52,646 nt of DNA. Source: Pseudomonas sp. GM84 (lineage in GTDB: Bacteria; Pseudomonadota; Gammaproteobacteria; Pseudomonadales; Pseudomonadaceae). The stretch spans positions 1-52,646 of the forward strand of contig NZ_AKJC01000139.1 of assembly GCF_000282535.1 (NCBI RefSeq), written 5' to 3'. Positions 9,079-21,211 of this stretch are shown one piece after another (position 1 is the first letter of the stretch; every line of letters starts with the position of its first letter). Below the pieces are notes generated by a model. The model ran no database searches, was not told where the DNA came from, and saw nothing but the letters and a program-made list of their open reading frames with translations. Position numbers and translations under genes: made by a program.

Positions 9079-9906
9079 TCAGGGCTGGAACGCGCCAATG
9101 AAGATCGCCGGATCCACCCGCGCATCGTTCAGGCTGACATTCCAGTGCATGTGCGGCCCGGTAGCCCGCCCGGTCGAGCCGACCCGGCCGACCACCTCGC
9201 CCCGGCGCAACTGCTGCCCGACCGCCACATCGATCTTTGACATATGGCAGAACATGCTGATAAAGCCCTGCCCATGGTCGACGAACACCGTGCGCCCGTT
9301 GAAGAAGTAGTCACCCACCAGAATCACCTTGCCATTGGCAGGTGTCTTGATCGGCGTACCCGCCGGCACTGCAAAATCCAGCCCCGCATGCGGGTTGCGT
9401 TCTTCGCCGTTGAAGAAGCGGCGCACGCCGAACTTGCTCGACAGCGGCCCGCTGACGGGTTTGTCGAGCACCAGGTTGCTCGGCAGGTTGGGGCTGAAAC
9501 TGCGGTAGGCCTTGATCTGCTCGGCCAGTTCACGGTCGATGCGCTTGAGGTCGGCCGGGTCGGGGTTGACCTGGCGCTTGTTCTTCAAGGTGATGTGCTG
9601 CTCCGGGTACTTCTTGCTCCCCACGCTGAACGTCAGGTTGCGACCCCCCTGGCTCAGCACGGCCGTGCCGGGCTTTTGCGTCAGCGGGATGCCGACGATG
9701 GCCAGCCAGTTGTCCTGTTCCTTGACCACCAGCACCGGCTTGCCATCGAAGCGCGCGTTCGGTGCAGTGGCCGCAGGCCCCAGGTCGACCACGGCGACGC
9801 CACCGGGTACCGGCTTGTTCAAGGTGCGGGTGATGTAGCTGGCCTGGGCGCCGCCCGCCAGCAACAACAGGGAAAGGGCAAGCAGGGGCGCGAACAGGCG
9901 GGGCAT
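9079..9906 (-). CDS. Secreted M23 (LytM-type) peptidase
   Basis: A 275-residue exported protein. Residues 1-22 are a signal peptide cut after AQA. Residues about 23-110 form an N-terminal beta-rich domain. The C-terminal peptidase domain (about 145-270) keeps the complete zinc/catalytic set: H173 and D177 in NPHAGLDF, H221 in FCHMS, and H252/H254 in GPHMHW. The family cleaves peptidoglycan cross-bridges or activates amidases; the intact residues argue for an active endopeptidase in the periplasm. It begins 3 bases after the xseA stop, so it is co-transcribed with xseA. Confidence 0.9.
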   Translation of the reverse strand: MPRLFAPLLALSLLLLAGGAQASYITRTLNKPVPGGVAVVDLGPAATAPNARFDGKPVLVVKEQDNWLAIVGIPLTQKPGTAVLSQGGRNLTFSVGSKKYPEQHITLKNKRQVNPDPADLKRIDRELAEQIKAYRSFSPNLPSNLVLDKPVSGPLSSKFGVRRFFNGEERNPHAGLDFAVPAGTPIKTPANGKVILVGDYFFNGRTVFVDHGQGFISMFCHMSKIDVAVGQQLRRGEVVGRVGSTGRATGPHMHWNVSLNDARVDPAIFIGAFQP

Positions 9907-9909
9907 GTG

Positions 9910-11289
9910 TCAGTCCAGTAGGGAAAGGGTGACCGGGGTCAGGTGGTTGTCCTCGACCCGCACCCGCAGCTCGCCTTCATTCAGGCGGGCAGTCAGGCGC
10001 TGGCCGTTGTGGGTCTGCTCGGCGCTGCGGATGGCTTGGCCACGTTCGTCGAGGAGGATGCTGTAGCCACGCGCCAGGGTGGCCAGCGGGCTGACCACCT
10101 GCAACGTCTGCAACTGCGCCTGGAAGCGCTGGCGGCGATCCTTGAGCACTTCGCGCATGGCCCGTGGCAGGCGTTCGGCGAGGCTGTCCAGGCGCTGGCC
10201 CAGCAGTTTCAGGGTGCGCCCAGGATGCTGCGCGGCCAGGCGCGTGTCGAGCCGGGCCAGACGCTCGCGGCGTTGGTTGAGGTTGAGCATGAAGGCGCGG
10301 CGCAGGCGCATGTCCAGGTCGTCCAGGCGCTGGGCCTGCTGACGCAAGCGCTCGCCGGGGTGGCGCAGGCGCCGGGTCAGCGAATCCAGGCGCAGGCGGT
10401 CATGGGTCAGGCGGTTCTGCATGCGCAGCAGCAGGCGCCGTTGCAGGCCGTCCAGGCGCTGCTGCAGGCCGCTGTTGTCGGGGGCAAGCAGTTCGGCGGC
10501 GGCCGACGGCGTGGGGGCGCGCACGTCGGCGACGAAGTCGCTGATCGACACGTCGGTTTCATGCCCCACGGCACTGACGATCGGCGTCACGCAGGCCGCC
10601 ACGGCGCGCGCCACGGCTTCCTCGTTGAAGCACCAGAGGTCTTCCAGCGAGCCACCGCCACGGGCCAGGATCAGGGCATCGAAGCCAAGCCGGTCGGCCT
10701 GCTGCAAGGCGCGCACGATCTGGTTGATCGCCTCGCGGCCTTGCACGGCGGTGGGAATCAGGTTCAGCTCGACCTGCGGCGCGCGGCGGCCGAACACGCT
10801 GATGATGTCGCGGATCACCGCGCCGGTGGGCGAAGTGATGATGCCGATGCGCTGTGGATGGGCCGGCAGCGGCTTCTTGCGTTCGGCACTGAACAGCCCC
10901 TCGGCACCGAGCTTTTCCTTCAGTGCTTCGAAGGCCAGGCGCAGGGCGCCGTCGCCGGCCGGCTCGACCGTGTCGAGAATCAGCTGGTAGTCGCCACGCC
11001 CTTCGAACAGCGAAACCTTGCCGCGCACCCGCACTGCCAGACCGTCGCGCAGGGCCTGGCGCACGCGTGTGGCGTTCTGCCGGAACAGTGCGCAACGCAC
11101 CTGGGCGCCGCTGTCCTTGAGGGTGAAATACATGTGGCCGGAGGCCGGGCGGGCGAGGTTGGAAATCTCGCCTTCCACCCAGACGCTGCGGAACACGTCT
11201 TCCAGCAGCACGCGGGCGCGACCGTTGAGTTGGCTGACGGTGAGGACCTCGCGGTCCAGGCCGAGTCGTTCGAAGGGGTCTTTGATCAT
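9910..11289 (-). CDS. xseA: Exodeoxyribonuclease VII large subunit
   Basis: A 459-residue subunit of ExoVII, which degrades single-stranded DNA from both ends. It has an N-terminal OB fold (about 10-110: VWVEGEISNLARPASGHMYF), then the catalytic domain with ARGGGSLEDLWCFNEE (about 195) and VGHETDVSISDFVAD (about 235). A long coiled-coil with many LxxRL repeats follows (about 270-400). The start at 11289 (MIKDPFERLG) follows family convention; an in-frame ATG at 11310 would add seven residues, and neither has a clear ribosome site. It is divergent from the zinc-ribbon gene at 11419. Confidence 0.95.
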   Translation of the reverse strand: MIKDPFERLGLDREVLTVSQLNGRARVLLEDVFRSVWVEGEISNLARPASGHMYFTLKDSGAQVRCALFRQNATRVRQALRDGLAVRVRGKVSLFEGRGDYQLILDTVEPAGDGALRLAFEALKEKLGAEGLFSAERKKPLPAHPQRIGIITSPTGAVIRDIISVFGRRAPQVELNLIPTAVQGREAINQIVRALQQADRLGFDALILARGGGSLEDLWCFNEEAVARAVAACVTPIVSAVGHETDVSISDFVADVRAPTPSAAAELLAPDNSGLQQRLDGLQRRLLLRMQNRLTHDRLRLDSLTRRLRHPGERLRQQAQRLDDLDMRLRRAFMLNLNQRRERLARLDTRLAAQHPGRTLKLLGQRLDSLAERLPRAMREVLKDRRQRFQAQLQTLQVVSPLATLARGYSILLDERGQAIRSAEQTHNGQRLTARLNEGELRVRVEDNHLTPVTLSLLD

Positions 11290-11418
11290 GGCGGGCATCA
11301 TAAAGGACATAAGGGCCGCTTGTCTGTGCCGGCGATAGGGCCTTCACCCCTGCATTGCAGCGAGGAACTACCGGGGTAGAATTGCAGCATTACCGCAATC
11401 CCCAGGCCCGTTTCGCCA

Positions 11419-13532
<2,114 letters not shown>

Positions 13533-13553
13533 GGCTTCCAGCAACATTTGCAT

Positions 13554-13577
13554 GCGGGGCTGTCACGACAGCCCCGC
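13554..13577 (+). terminator. Strong hairpin between guaB and guaA
   Basis: GCGGGGCTGTC at 13554-13564 pairs perfectly with GACAGCCCCGC at 13567-13577: 11 GC-rich pairs with a 2-base loop, or 10 pairs with a 4-base loop. Only GTCGTTT follows, not a proper T-run. It may be a partial terminator, a processing site or an mRNA stabiliser within the guaBA operon. Confidence 0.6.
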
Positions 13578-13610
13578 GTCGTTTCCGATTTCCACTGACG
13601 AGATTGAGTC

Positions 13611-15188
13611 ATGGCCCTCGACATTCACGCTCACCGCATCCTGATCCTCGATTTCGGTTCCCAGTACACCCAGCTGATCGCCCGCCGCGTGCGCGAGATC
13701 GGTGTCTACTGCGAACTGCATCCGTTCGACATGGACGATGAAGCGATCCGCGAATTCAACCCGCGCGGCATCATCCTCGCTGGCGGCCCCGAGTCGGTCC
13801 ACGAAGCCAACAGCCCGCGTGCCCCGCAGGCCGTGTTTGACCTGAACGTACCGCTGCTGGGCATCTGCTACGGCATGCAGACCATGGCCGAGCAGTTGGG
13901 CGGCAAGGTCGAAGGTTCCGACCTGCGTGAGTTCGGTTATGCCCGCGTCGACGTGGTCGGCAAGAGCCGCCTGCTCGACGGCATCGAAGACCACGTCGAC
14001 GATGACGGCGTACTGGGCCTGGACGTGTGGATGAGCCACGGCGACAAGGTCACCCAGATGCCTGGCGACTTCCACGTGCTGGCCAGCACCCCGAGCTGCC
14101 CGATCGCCGGCATGTTCGACGATGCCCGCGGCTACTACGGCGTGCAGTTCCACCCGGAAGTGACCCACACCAAGCAGGGCGGTCGCATCCTGTCCCGCTT
14201 CGTGCAGGACATCTGCGGCTGCGAAGCCCTGTGGACCCCGTCCAACATCGTCGAAGACGCCATTGCCCAGGTACGTGAGCAAGTAGGTTCGGCCAACGTC
14301 CTGCTCGGCCTGTCCGGCGGTGTCGACTCGTCCGTGGTCGCCGCGCTGCTGCACCGCGCCATCGGCGACCAGCTGACCTGCGTATTCGTCGACAACGGCC
14401 TGCTGCGCCTGCACGAAGGCGACCAGGTGATGGCCATGTTCAAAGAGAACATGGGCGTCAAGGTGATCCGCGCCGACGCCGAGAAGCAATTCCTCGACAA
14501 CCTGGAAGGCGAAGCCGACCCGGAGAAGAAGCGCAAGATCATCGGCCGTACCTTCATCGACATTTTCGATGCCGAAGCCAGCAAGCTGGACAACATCCAG
14601 TTCCTCGCCCAGGGCACCATCTACCCGGACGTGATCGAGTCGGCTGGCGCCAAGAGCGGCAAGGCCCACGTGATCAAGTCCCACCACAACGTCGGCGGCC
14701 TGCCAGAGGAAATGAACCTCAAGCTGGTCGAGCCACTGCGTGAGCTGTTCAAGGATGAAGTGCGCAAGATCGGCCTGGAGCTGGGCCTGCCGTACGACAT
14801 GGTCTACCGCCACCCGTTCCCGGGCCCGGGCCTGGGTGTACGTATCCTCGGTGAAGTGAAGAAGGAATACGCCGACATTCTGCGTCGTGCCGACCACATC
14901 TTCATCGAAGAGCTGCGCAAAGCCGACTGGTACCACAAGACCAGCCAGGCCTTCGTGGTGTTCCAGCCGGTCAAGTCGGTCGGTGTGGTTGGCGATGGCC
15001 GCCGCTACGCCTGGGTCGTCGCGCTGCGTGCCGTCGAGACCGTGGACTTCATGACCGCGCGCTGGGCGCACCTGCCGTACGACCTGCTGGAAACCGTCAG
15101 CGGCCGTATCATCAACGAAATCGACGGTATCTCGCGCGTTACCTACGACGTGTCGAGCAAGCCGCCGGCCACCATCGAGTGGGAATGA
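13611..15188 (+). CDS. guaA: GMP synthase (glutamine-hydrolysing)
   Basis: A 525-residue enzyme converting XMP to GMP with ATP and glutamine. The N-terminal class I amidotransferase domain has the nucleophile Cys in GICYGMQT (about residue 86) and catalytic His/Glu in FHPEVTHT (about 180). Next is the ATP pyrophosphatase domain with the PP-loop [11 protein letters not shown] (about 236). The C-terminal dimerisation domain contains [12 protein letters not shown] and ends in the typical PPATIEWE. It is the second gene of the guaBA unit and ends before a bidirectional terminator. Confidence 0.97.
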   Translation: MALDIHAHRILILDFGSQYTQLIARRVREIGVYCELHPFDMDDEAIREFNPRGIILAGGPESVHEANSPRAPQAVFDLNVPLLGICYGMQTMAEQLGGKVEGSDLREFGYARVDVVGKSRLLDGIEDHVDDDGVLGLDVWMSHGDKVTQMPGDFHVLASTPSCPIAGMFDDARGYYGVQFHPEVTHTKQGGRILSRFVQDICGCEALWTPSNIVEDAIAQVREQVGSANVLLGLSGGVDSSVVAALLHRAIGDQLTCVFVDNGLLRLHEGDQVMAMFKENMGVKVIRADAEKQFLDNLEGEADPEKKRKIIGRTFIDIFDAEASKLDNIQFLAQGTIYPDVIESAGAKSGKAHVIKSHHNVGGLPEEMNLKLVEPLRELFKDEVRKIGLELGLPYDMVYRHPFPGPGLGVRILGEVKKEYADILRRADHIFIEELRKADWYHKTSQAFVVFQPVKSVGVVGDGRRYAWVVALRAVETVDFMTARWAHLPYDLLETVSGRIINEIDGISRVTYDVSSKPPATIEWE

Positions 15189-15232
15189 TCGGGTAGCCGG
15201 CCTAGGCTGGCACCGACAGGCATGGATACACC

Positions 15233-15260
15233 AAAAAGCCCGCATGATTGCGGGCTTTTT
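15233..15260. terminator. Bidirectional terminator between guaA and the sulfatase-fold gene
   Basis: AAAAAGCCCGC at 15233-15243 and GCGGGCTTTTT at 15250-15260 form an 11-bp hairpin with a 6-base loop. T-runs follow on the plus strand and on the minus strand, so it can end both guaA and the convergent membrane sulfatase gene. Confidence 0.9.
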
Positions 15261-15269
15261 GCTTTTTGT

Positions 15270-17156
15270 TCATTCAGGTTGTTCAAGCTTTTGGGCGAAT
15301 AGCGCTTTCTGGTAAAAATTGAAGGCAAGCAGCCTGTTCTTGACGGCGGTGAACTCATCCCCCTGCACGGGTTGCGGGTTCTTTTCCTGTGGGTCATCTT
15401 CGATATTGTATTTCGTCAGGGTGTCCGAGCTGAATTCGTAAATGTATTTGTAGGGATGCTCCACCAAGGCTGACGCCAAATGGTCGAAGAATGTGGACAT
15501 GAAGTACGCACGCTTACCCTGCGTTCTCAACAAACTAACGCCTTGTACAGCGAGTGGCGACTCGGTGACGCCAAAGAAATCGGCAACCGTAGGGACAATA
15601 TCGGTCTGGTGACTTGTCGTTGAGCCGGGTTTGCTCAGCGCCTTGCCATGTGCCCAGAATATCAGGGGTACGGCAACTTCTTCTTCATGCATGGAAGCGT
15701 TGTGAATGAACAAGCCGTGCTCACCGAACGACTCGCCATGGTCACCCACAAGTACGAATAACGTCGAGTCCAGAAGACCGGACTTGTCGAATGACTCCAG
15801 CATTTCAGCCAGCACGCTGTCGCTTTTTGCTATGCAGTTTTCGTACTTTTCCAATTCGCTCCGCAAGGCAGTGCCTTGGCCGCATTCATAGGGGTAGTGC
15901 GCCGCGCTTGGGAAGTACAATGCAACGAATCCCTTGCCGTTCTTCTTGATGTTCTCCAGGTAAGGGATGCTGGACAAGAACAACTGTTCGTCACTCTCCC
16001 CGAAACTATTGGCATTCGCTGGGCGGTTCTCGCTGGCGATGATGTCCGAGAGTTCATAGGCATTCGATACGCCAATGGATTTCAAAAAACCACGCATATT
16101 TTCGAACTCTAGAAACAATGAGCTGAAGGCGACGGCTTCCATGTTTTTCTTGTTTTTCAGTTCATGGATGAGGCTAGGTTGATTCAGAGGCATGGCCTCT
16201 TTGATCTCGACGTCGGGGTAGGCGTGCTGCCCGGTCAGGATCGCGTGATAGCCTTTGGACGAGTGAGGCACTGATACGTACGATTTGAACAGCATGCCCT
16301 CCCGGGAGAGCTTTTCGAATGTCGGGTACTTTTCAGCGGTGTTGATGTCCGCAGCGAAAATGCTTTTCCAGCGAACCGATTCCAGGACGATGAAAACCAG
16401 GTTCTTGAAGTCTGGCGTGGCTTGCGACTGTAGTTTTTCGATGTTGTTTACGCTGGAGAGCGGGTAGGCGGGTTGTTCGAACGGCAACGTTGGTTTGTGC
16501 GGGGCAGCGTTCAGGAACGTGGTGCTTCTGAGCGCGGTGACCAGCGGGCTGATGACAATATTTTTGTTCAAATCGTAGCGCGCGTCTTTGGCAGAGAGGG
16601 AACCGATGAGCAGGGCACCTATCACCAGCAGGGGAGCCCAGTAGTATCTTTTCTTCCTGGTGACGTCTGTGCGCTGTGCTTTATAGGCGATGTAGGTTGC
16701 CAGCCCAACCAGCGACCACGCCGCCAGATAAGCCAGAAAGAGTACGAAGACGATGAACCTGAAGGTGAGCCCGAAACCGGCAGATTGCTTGAAGAAAGCT
16801 TCGGCCCCGGAGGTCAGGTTGCTTGCGTTTTGCAGGCTGTAGCTGATCAGTTGCCAGTTCAGAGGCTTCAGCCACAGCTCCCGGACACGCATATCCATCA
16901 GCAGGAACAGCAACAAGGCCCCTGAGGCGATGCTCAACAGATAGAAGTTGTATTTATGCCGGGTAAGGGTGTTGACGGCGACCACATAGAGGGCTGCCGC
17001 GAGAATTACATCTTGTAATACGTACAGGGCAATATCGAGAACGCCGGTGTCCACCCATCGGTAGGAGAAGAACTCGATCAGGATGATCTTCGGCACGAGC
17101 AGAAGGGCAACGGCGAGCAGCAGAGAAATGTGTAATAAAGAATTCCGTTTCCACAT
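15270..17156 (-). CDS. Membrane-anchored sulfatase-fold protein (LtaS / phosphoethanolamine-transferase-like)
   Basis: A 628-residue protein with five predicted N-terminal membrane helices (about residues 8-30, 38-62, 70-88, 128-158, 170-188) and a periplasmic sulfatase domain (about 250-600). Metal-site marks are FIVLES (E259) and a C-terminal GDHGESFGEHG. The likely nucleophile is a Ser in SVPHSS (about 299-300), in place of the usual Thr or Cys. The architecture resembles lipoteichoic-acid synthase, OpgB and EptA enzymes that move phospho-head-groups onto glycans or lipids; the actual substrate is unknown. ATG 17156 is favoured over 17174 because GAGGG lies 8 bases upstream. Codon usage is visibly more AT-rich (AAA, TTG, AAT) than in its neighbours, a sign of later acquisition. 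Confidence 0.8.
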   Translation of the reverse strand: MWKRNSLLHISLLLAVALLLVPKIILIEFFSYRWVDTGVLDIALYVLQDVILAAALYVVAVNTLTRHKYNFYLLSIASGALLLFLLMDMRVRELWLKPLNWQLISYSLQNASNLTSGAEAFFKQSAGFGLTFRFIVFVLFLAYLAAWSLVGLATYIAYKAQRTDVTRKKRYYWAPLLVIGALLIGSLSAKDARYDLNKNIVISPLVTALRSTTFLNAAPHKPTLPFEQPAYPLSSVNNIEKLQSQATPDFKNLVFIVLESVRWKSIFAADINTAEKYPTFEKLSREGMLFKSYVSVPHSSKGYHAILTGQHAYPDVEIKEAMPLNQPSLIHELKNKKNMEAVAFSSLFLEFENMRGFLKSIGVSNAYELSDIIASENRPANANSFGESDEQLFLSSIPYLENIKKNGKGFVALYFPSAAHYPYECGQGTALRSELEKYENCIAKSDSVLAEMLESFDKSGLLDSTLFVLVGDHGESFGEHGLFIHNASMHEEEVAVPLIFWAHGKALSKPGSTTSHQTDIVPTVADFFGVTESPLAVQGVSLLRTQGKRAYFMSTFFDHLASALVEHPYKYIYEFSSDTLTKYNIEDDPQEKNPQPVQGDEFTAVKNRLLAFNFYQKALFAQKLEQPE

Positions 17157-17457
17157 GTTGTCGAGCCCTCGCATTCAGGAAGCAGGCTTCTTGTTGGGTG
17201 ATAGGTGGGCAGAACGCCAGCGGCCAGAGCCCATCTGCTTGAACTTAAGCAGCCTGCCCCTGTTTGAGCAAGTCAACCCAGGCGCATCAAGCGCTTGCCC
17301 ACGGAACAGGGCAGGACGAGCGGGTGTTCACGGCCGCTTACCGAGGCTGCGACAAGACTTCACTTAATCTTTCCCATTTGCAGGTGTATCGTATTCGCCC
17401 TTCATCGCTGGCCGCTGCTGGCAGACTGATTGCGCAGAACACGAGGTACCCGCACCG

Positions 17458-18840
17458 ATGTCCTTTACCCGTCGACAAATGCTCAAGGGCCTGACCGGCC
17501 TTGCTGTGGTAGGCCTGGGCGCCGGAGGCGCCGCGCGCTACTGGCTGGGCAAGGTAGAGGACGAGAATGCCGGGCACGACTACGAGCTGATCGCCGCACC
17601 GCTGGACGTTGAGCTGGTGCCCGGCTTCAAGACCGAGGCCTGGGCCTTCGGCCCTTCGGCACCGGGCACCGAGCTGCGGGTTCGCCAGGGCACCTGGCTG
17701 CGCGTGCGCTTCATCAACCACCTGCCGGTGGAAACCACCATCCACTGGCACGGCATCCGCCTGCCGCTGGAAATGGACGGCGTACCCTATGTGTCGCAGT
17801 TACCGGTCAAGCCCGGCGAGTACTTCGATTACAAGTTCCGCGTGCCGGATGCCGGCAGCTTCTGGTACCACCCCCATGTCGCCAGCTCCGAGGAGCTCGG
17901 CCGTGGTCTGGTCGGGCCGTTGATCGTCGAGGAACGCGAGCCCACCGGCTTCCTCCACGAGCGCACCCTGAGCCTGAAAAACTGGCATGTCGACGAGCAG
18001 GGCGCCTGGCTGCCGTTCAGCATTCCCCGTGAGGCGGCGCGCAATGGCACTGCCGGGCGTCTGATCACCATCAACGGCCAGGCCGATTCGGTAACCGAGC
18101 TGCCGGCCGGCCAGGTGGTGCGTCTGCGTCTGTTGAACCTGGACAATACCTGGACCTACCGCCTGAACCTCAAGGGCAACTGCGAGGCGATGATCTATGC
18201 CCTCGACGGCAACCCGGTAACCCCGCGCCCGTTGGAAGACGACTATTGGCTCGGGCCCGGCATGCGCATTTGCCTGGCAGTGCGCATCCCCGAGGCGGGC
18301 GAGGAAATCTCCTTGCGTGACGGTTTCGTGCGCCTGGGCACCTTGCGTTCGGTGGCCAGCAACGATGCGCCGGGCGATTGGCCGCCGGCACTGCCACCGA
18401 ACCCTGTGGCCGAGCCGGACCTGGAGAATGCCGAAAAGCTGAACTTCAATTTCGAATGGGTCGGCAAGGTGTCGGTGAATACCGAGAATGGCAGACCACC
18501 GAGCCTGTGGCAGATCAACGGGCAGGCCTGGGACATCACCGACAAGACCTGCGCCGATCGCCCGATCGCAACGCTGCAGAAGGGCAAGAGCTACATCTTC
18601 GAGCTGAAGAACATGACCCAGTACCAGCACCCGATCCACCTGCATGGCATGAGTTTCAAGGTGATTGCCTCCAATCGGCGCAAGATCGTCGAGCCGTGGT
18701 TCACCGACACCTACCTGCTGGGCAAGAACGAGCGCGCGCAGGTGGCCTTGGTGGCGGATAACCCCGGCACCTGGATGTTCCACTGCCATGTCATTGACCA
18801 TATGGAAACCGGTCTGATGGCCGCGATCACGGTGGTGTGA
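17458..18840 (+). CDS. Tat-exported multicopper oxidase (laccase-like)
   Basis: A 460-residue oxidase. Twin-arginine signal TRRQMLKG at residues 4-11 is followed by a hydrophobic stretch, so it is exported folded, probably with copper loaded. All copper ligands are present: HWHG 96-99, HPH in WYHPH 136-140, HPIHLHG 391-397 and HCHVIDHMETGLM 442-454, with Met454 as the probable axial type-1 ligand. That predicts a complete type 1 plus trinuclear site reducing O2 to water. The reducing substrate (metal ion or phenol) cannot be told from sequence; there is no Met-rich loop like that of CueO. Its TGA overlaps the tadA ATG (TGATG). Confidence 0.9.
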   Translation: MSFTRRQMLKGLTGLAVVGLGAGGAARYWLGKVEDENAGHDYELIAAPLDVELVPGFKTEAWAFGPSAPGTELRVRQGTWLRVRFINHLPVETTIHWHGIRLPLEMDGVPYVSQLPVKPGEYFDYKFRVPDAGSFWYHPHVASSEELGRGLVGPLIVEEREPTGFLHERTLSLKNWHVDEQGAWLPFSIPREAARNGTAGRLITINGQADSVTELPAGQVVRLRLLNLDNTWTYRLNLKGNCEAMIYALDGNPVTPRPLEDDYWLGPGMRICLAVRIPEAGEEISLRDGFVRLGTLRSVASNDAPGDWPPALPPNPVAEPDLENAEKLNFNFEWVGKVSVNTENGRPPSLWQINGQAWDITDKTCADRPIATLQKGKSYIFELKNMTQYQHPIHLHGMSFKVIASNRRKIVEPWFTDTYLLGKNERAQVALVADNPGTWMFHCHVIDHMETGLMAAITVV

Positions 18841-19319
18841 TGCGGCCACAAATCATCGATCGCAGCCGCGATCAGGAATTCATGCGTCTGGCCCTGAACC
18901 TGGCGGCAGAAGGTGCCGCACTGGGCGAGGTGCCGGTGGGCGCAGTGCTGGTGCAGCATGGCCAGGTGATCGGGCAGGGCTTCAACCGGCCGATCATCGA
19001 CAGCGATCCGAGCGCCCATGCCGAGATGGTGGCGATCCGCGCGGCGGCGAAATCCGCCAGCAATTACAGGCTGCCGGGCAGCACCCTGTATGTGACGCTG
19101 GAGCCTTGCAGCATGTGCGCGGGGTTGATCGTGCATTCGCGGGTGGCGCGGGTGGTGTATGGGGCGCTGGAGCCCAAGGCAGGGATCGTGCAGAGCCAGG
19201 GGCAGTTCTTCAGTCAGGGGTTCCTGAATCATCGAGTGATGTTCGAGGGTGGGGTGCTGGCCGAAGAGTGTGGCGCTATCTTGAGCGAATTCTTCAAAGC
19301 ACGGCGCGCCAAGGCTTAA
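18840..19319 (+). CDS. tadA: tRNA-specific adenosine deaminase
   Basis: A 159-residue zinc deaminase converting A34 to inosine in tRNA-Arg(ACG). HAE at 60-62 supplies a zinc ligand and the catalytic Glu. PCSMC at 89-93 supplies the two Cys ligands. The ATG at 18840 shares bases with the TGA of the oxidase gene, so translation is probably coupled, an unusual pairing of an essential tRNA enzyme with an exported copper oxidase. The frame can be opened one codon earlier by GTG 18837, but the overlapping ATG is the natural start. A REP pair follows immediately. Confidence 0.95.
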   Translation: MRPQIIDRSRDQEFMRLALNLAAEGAALGEVPVGAVLVQHGQVIGQGFNRPIIDSDPSAHAEMVAIRAAAKSASNYRLPGSTLYVTLEPCSMCAGLIVHSRVARVVYGALEPKAGIVQSQGQFFSQGFLNHRVMFEGGVLAEECGAILSEFFKARRAKA

Positions 19320-19320
19320 C

Positions 19321-19430
19321 CTGCGCCGGCCTCTTCGCGGGACAAGCCCGCTCCCACAGAGTCAGCACAGATCCTTGGGGTAGTGCAGTAACTGTGGGAG
19401 CGGGCTTGTCCCGCGAAGAGGCCGGTGCAG
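19321..19430. repeat. Inverted pair of REP elements, GCGGG subtype
   Basis: Arms at 19321-19359 and 19392-19430 are reverse complements over 39 bases with a single mismatch, separated by 32 bases. Each arm contains TTCGCGGGACAAGCCCGCTC. The pair begins one base after the tadA stop and lies between the convergent tadA and mltF genes, where it could act as a transcription end or mRNA stabiliser. Confidence 0.92.
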
Positions 19431-19458
19431 GAGATCGCGATGGATCAGGCAAGCGCGG

Positions 19459-20976
<1,518 letters not shown>

Positions 20977-20996
20977 CTAGCGCGTTATGTGCAGCA

Positions 20997-21066
20997 CTGG
21001 CCTCATCGCCGGCAAGCCGGCTCCCACTGGGCCTTGTGGGAGCCGGCTTGCCGGCGATGGGGCCAG
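20997..21066. repeat. Inverted pair of REP elements, CCGGC subtype
   Basis: Arms at about 20997-21027 and 21036-21066 are near-perfect inverses (CTGGCCTCATCGCCGGCAAG and so on) with an 8-base gap. They lie between the divergent mltF and purL genes. The remainder of this 295-base gap holds a possible -10 (TAGAAT at 21164-21169) for purL but no clear -35. Confidence 0.9.
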
Positions 21067-21211
21067 GGCGGGCAAAACAAGGCAATTTTTTTGACCCGAA
21101 AGTCCGGTTCCACCGCCCGGCAGTCATGGCTTAGAGCGGGTGCCGAAAACCGCGGAATTAGGCTAGAATGCACGGCCTCTAAGCACACCCCTTCCTGAGG
21201 CTGTCCCGACG

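Noticed and set aside
17157..17457. A small gene or RNA in the 300-base gap before the multicopper oxidase gene
   Set aside because: Short frames here have no ribosome site or family similarity, and no tRNA-like fold or strong hairpin was seen; the gap probably holds only the two divergent promoters.
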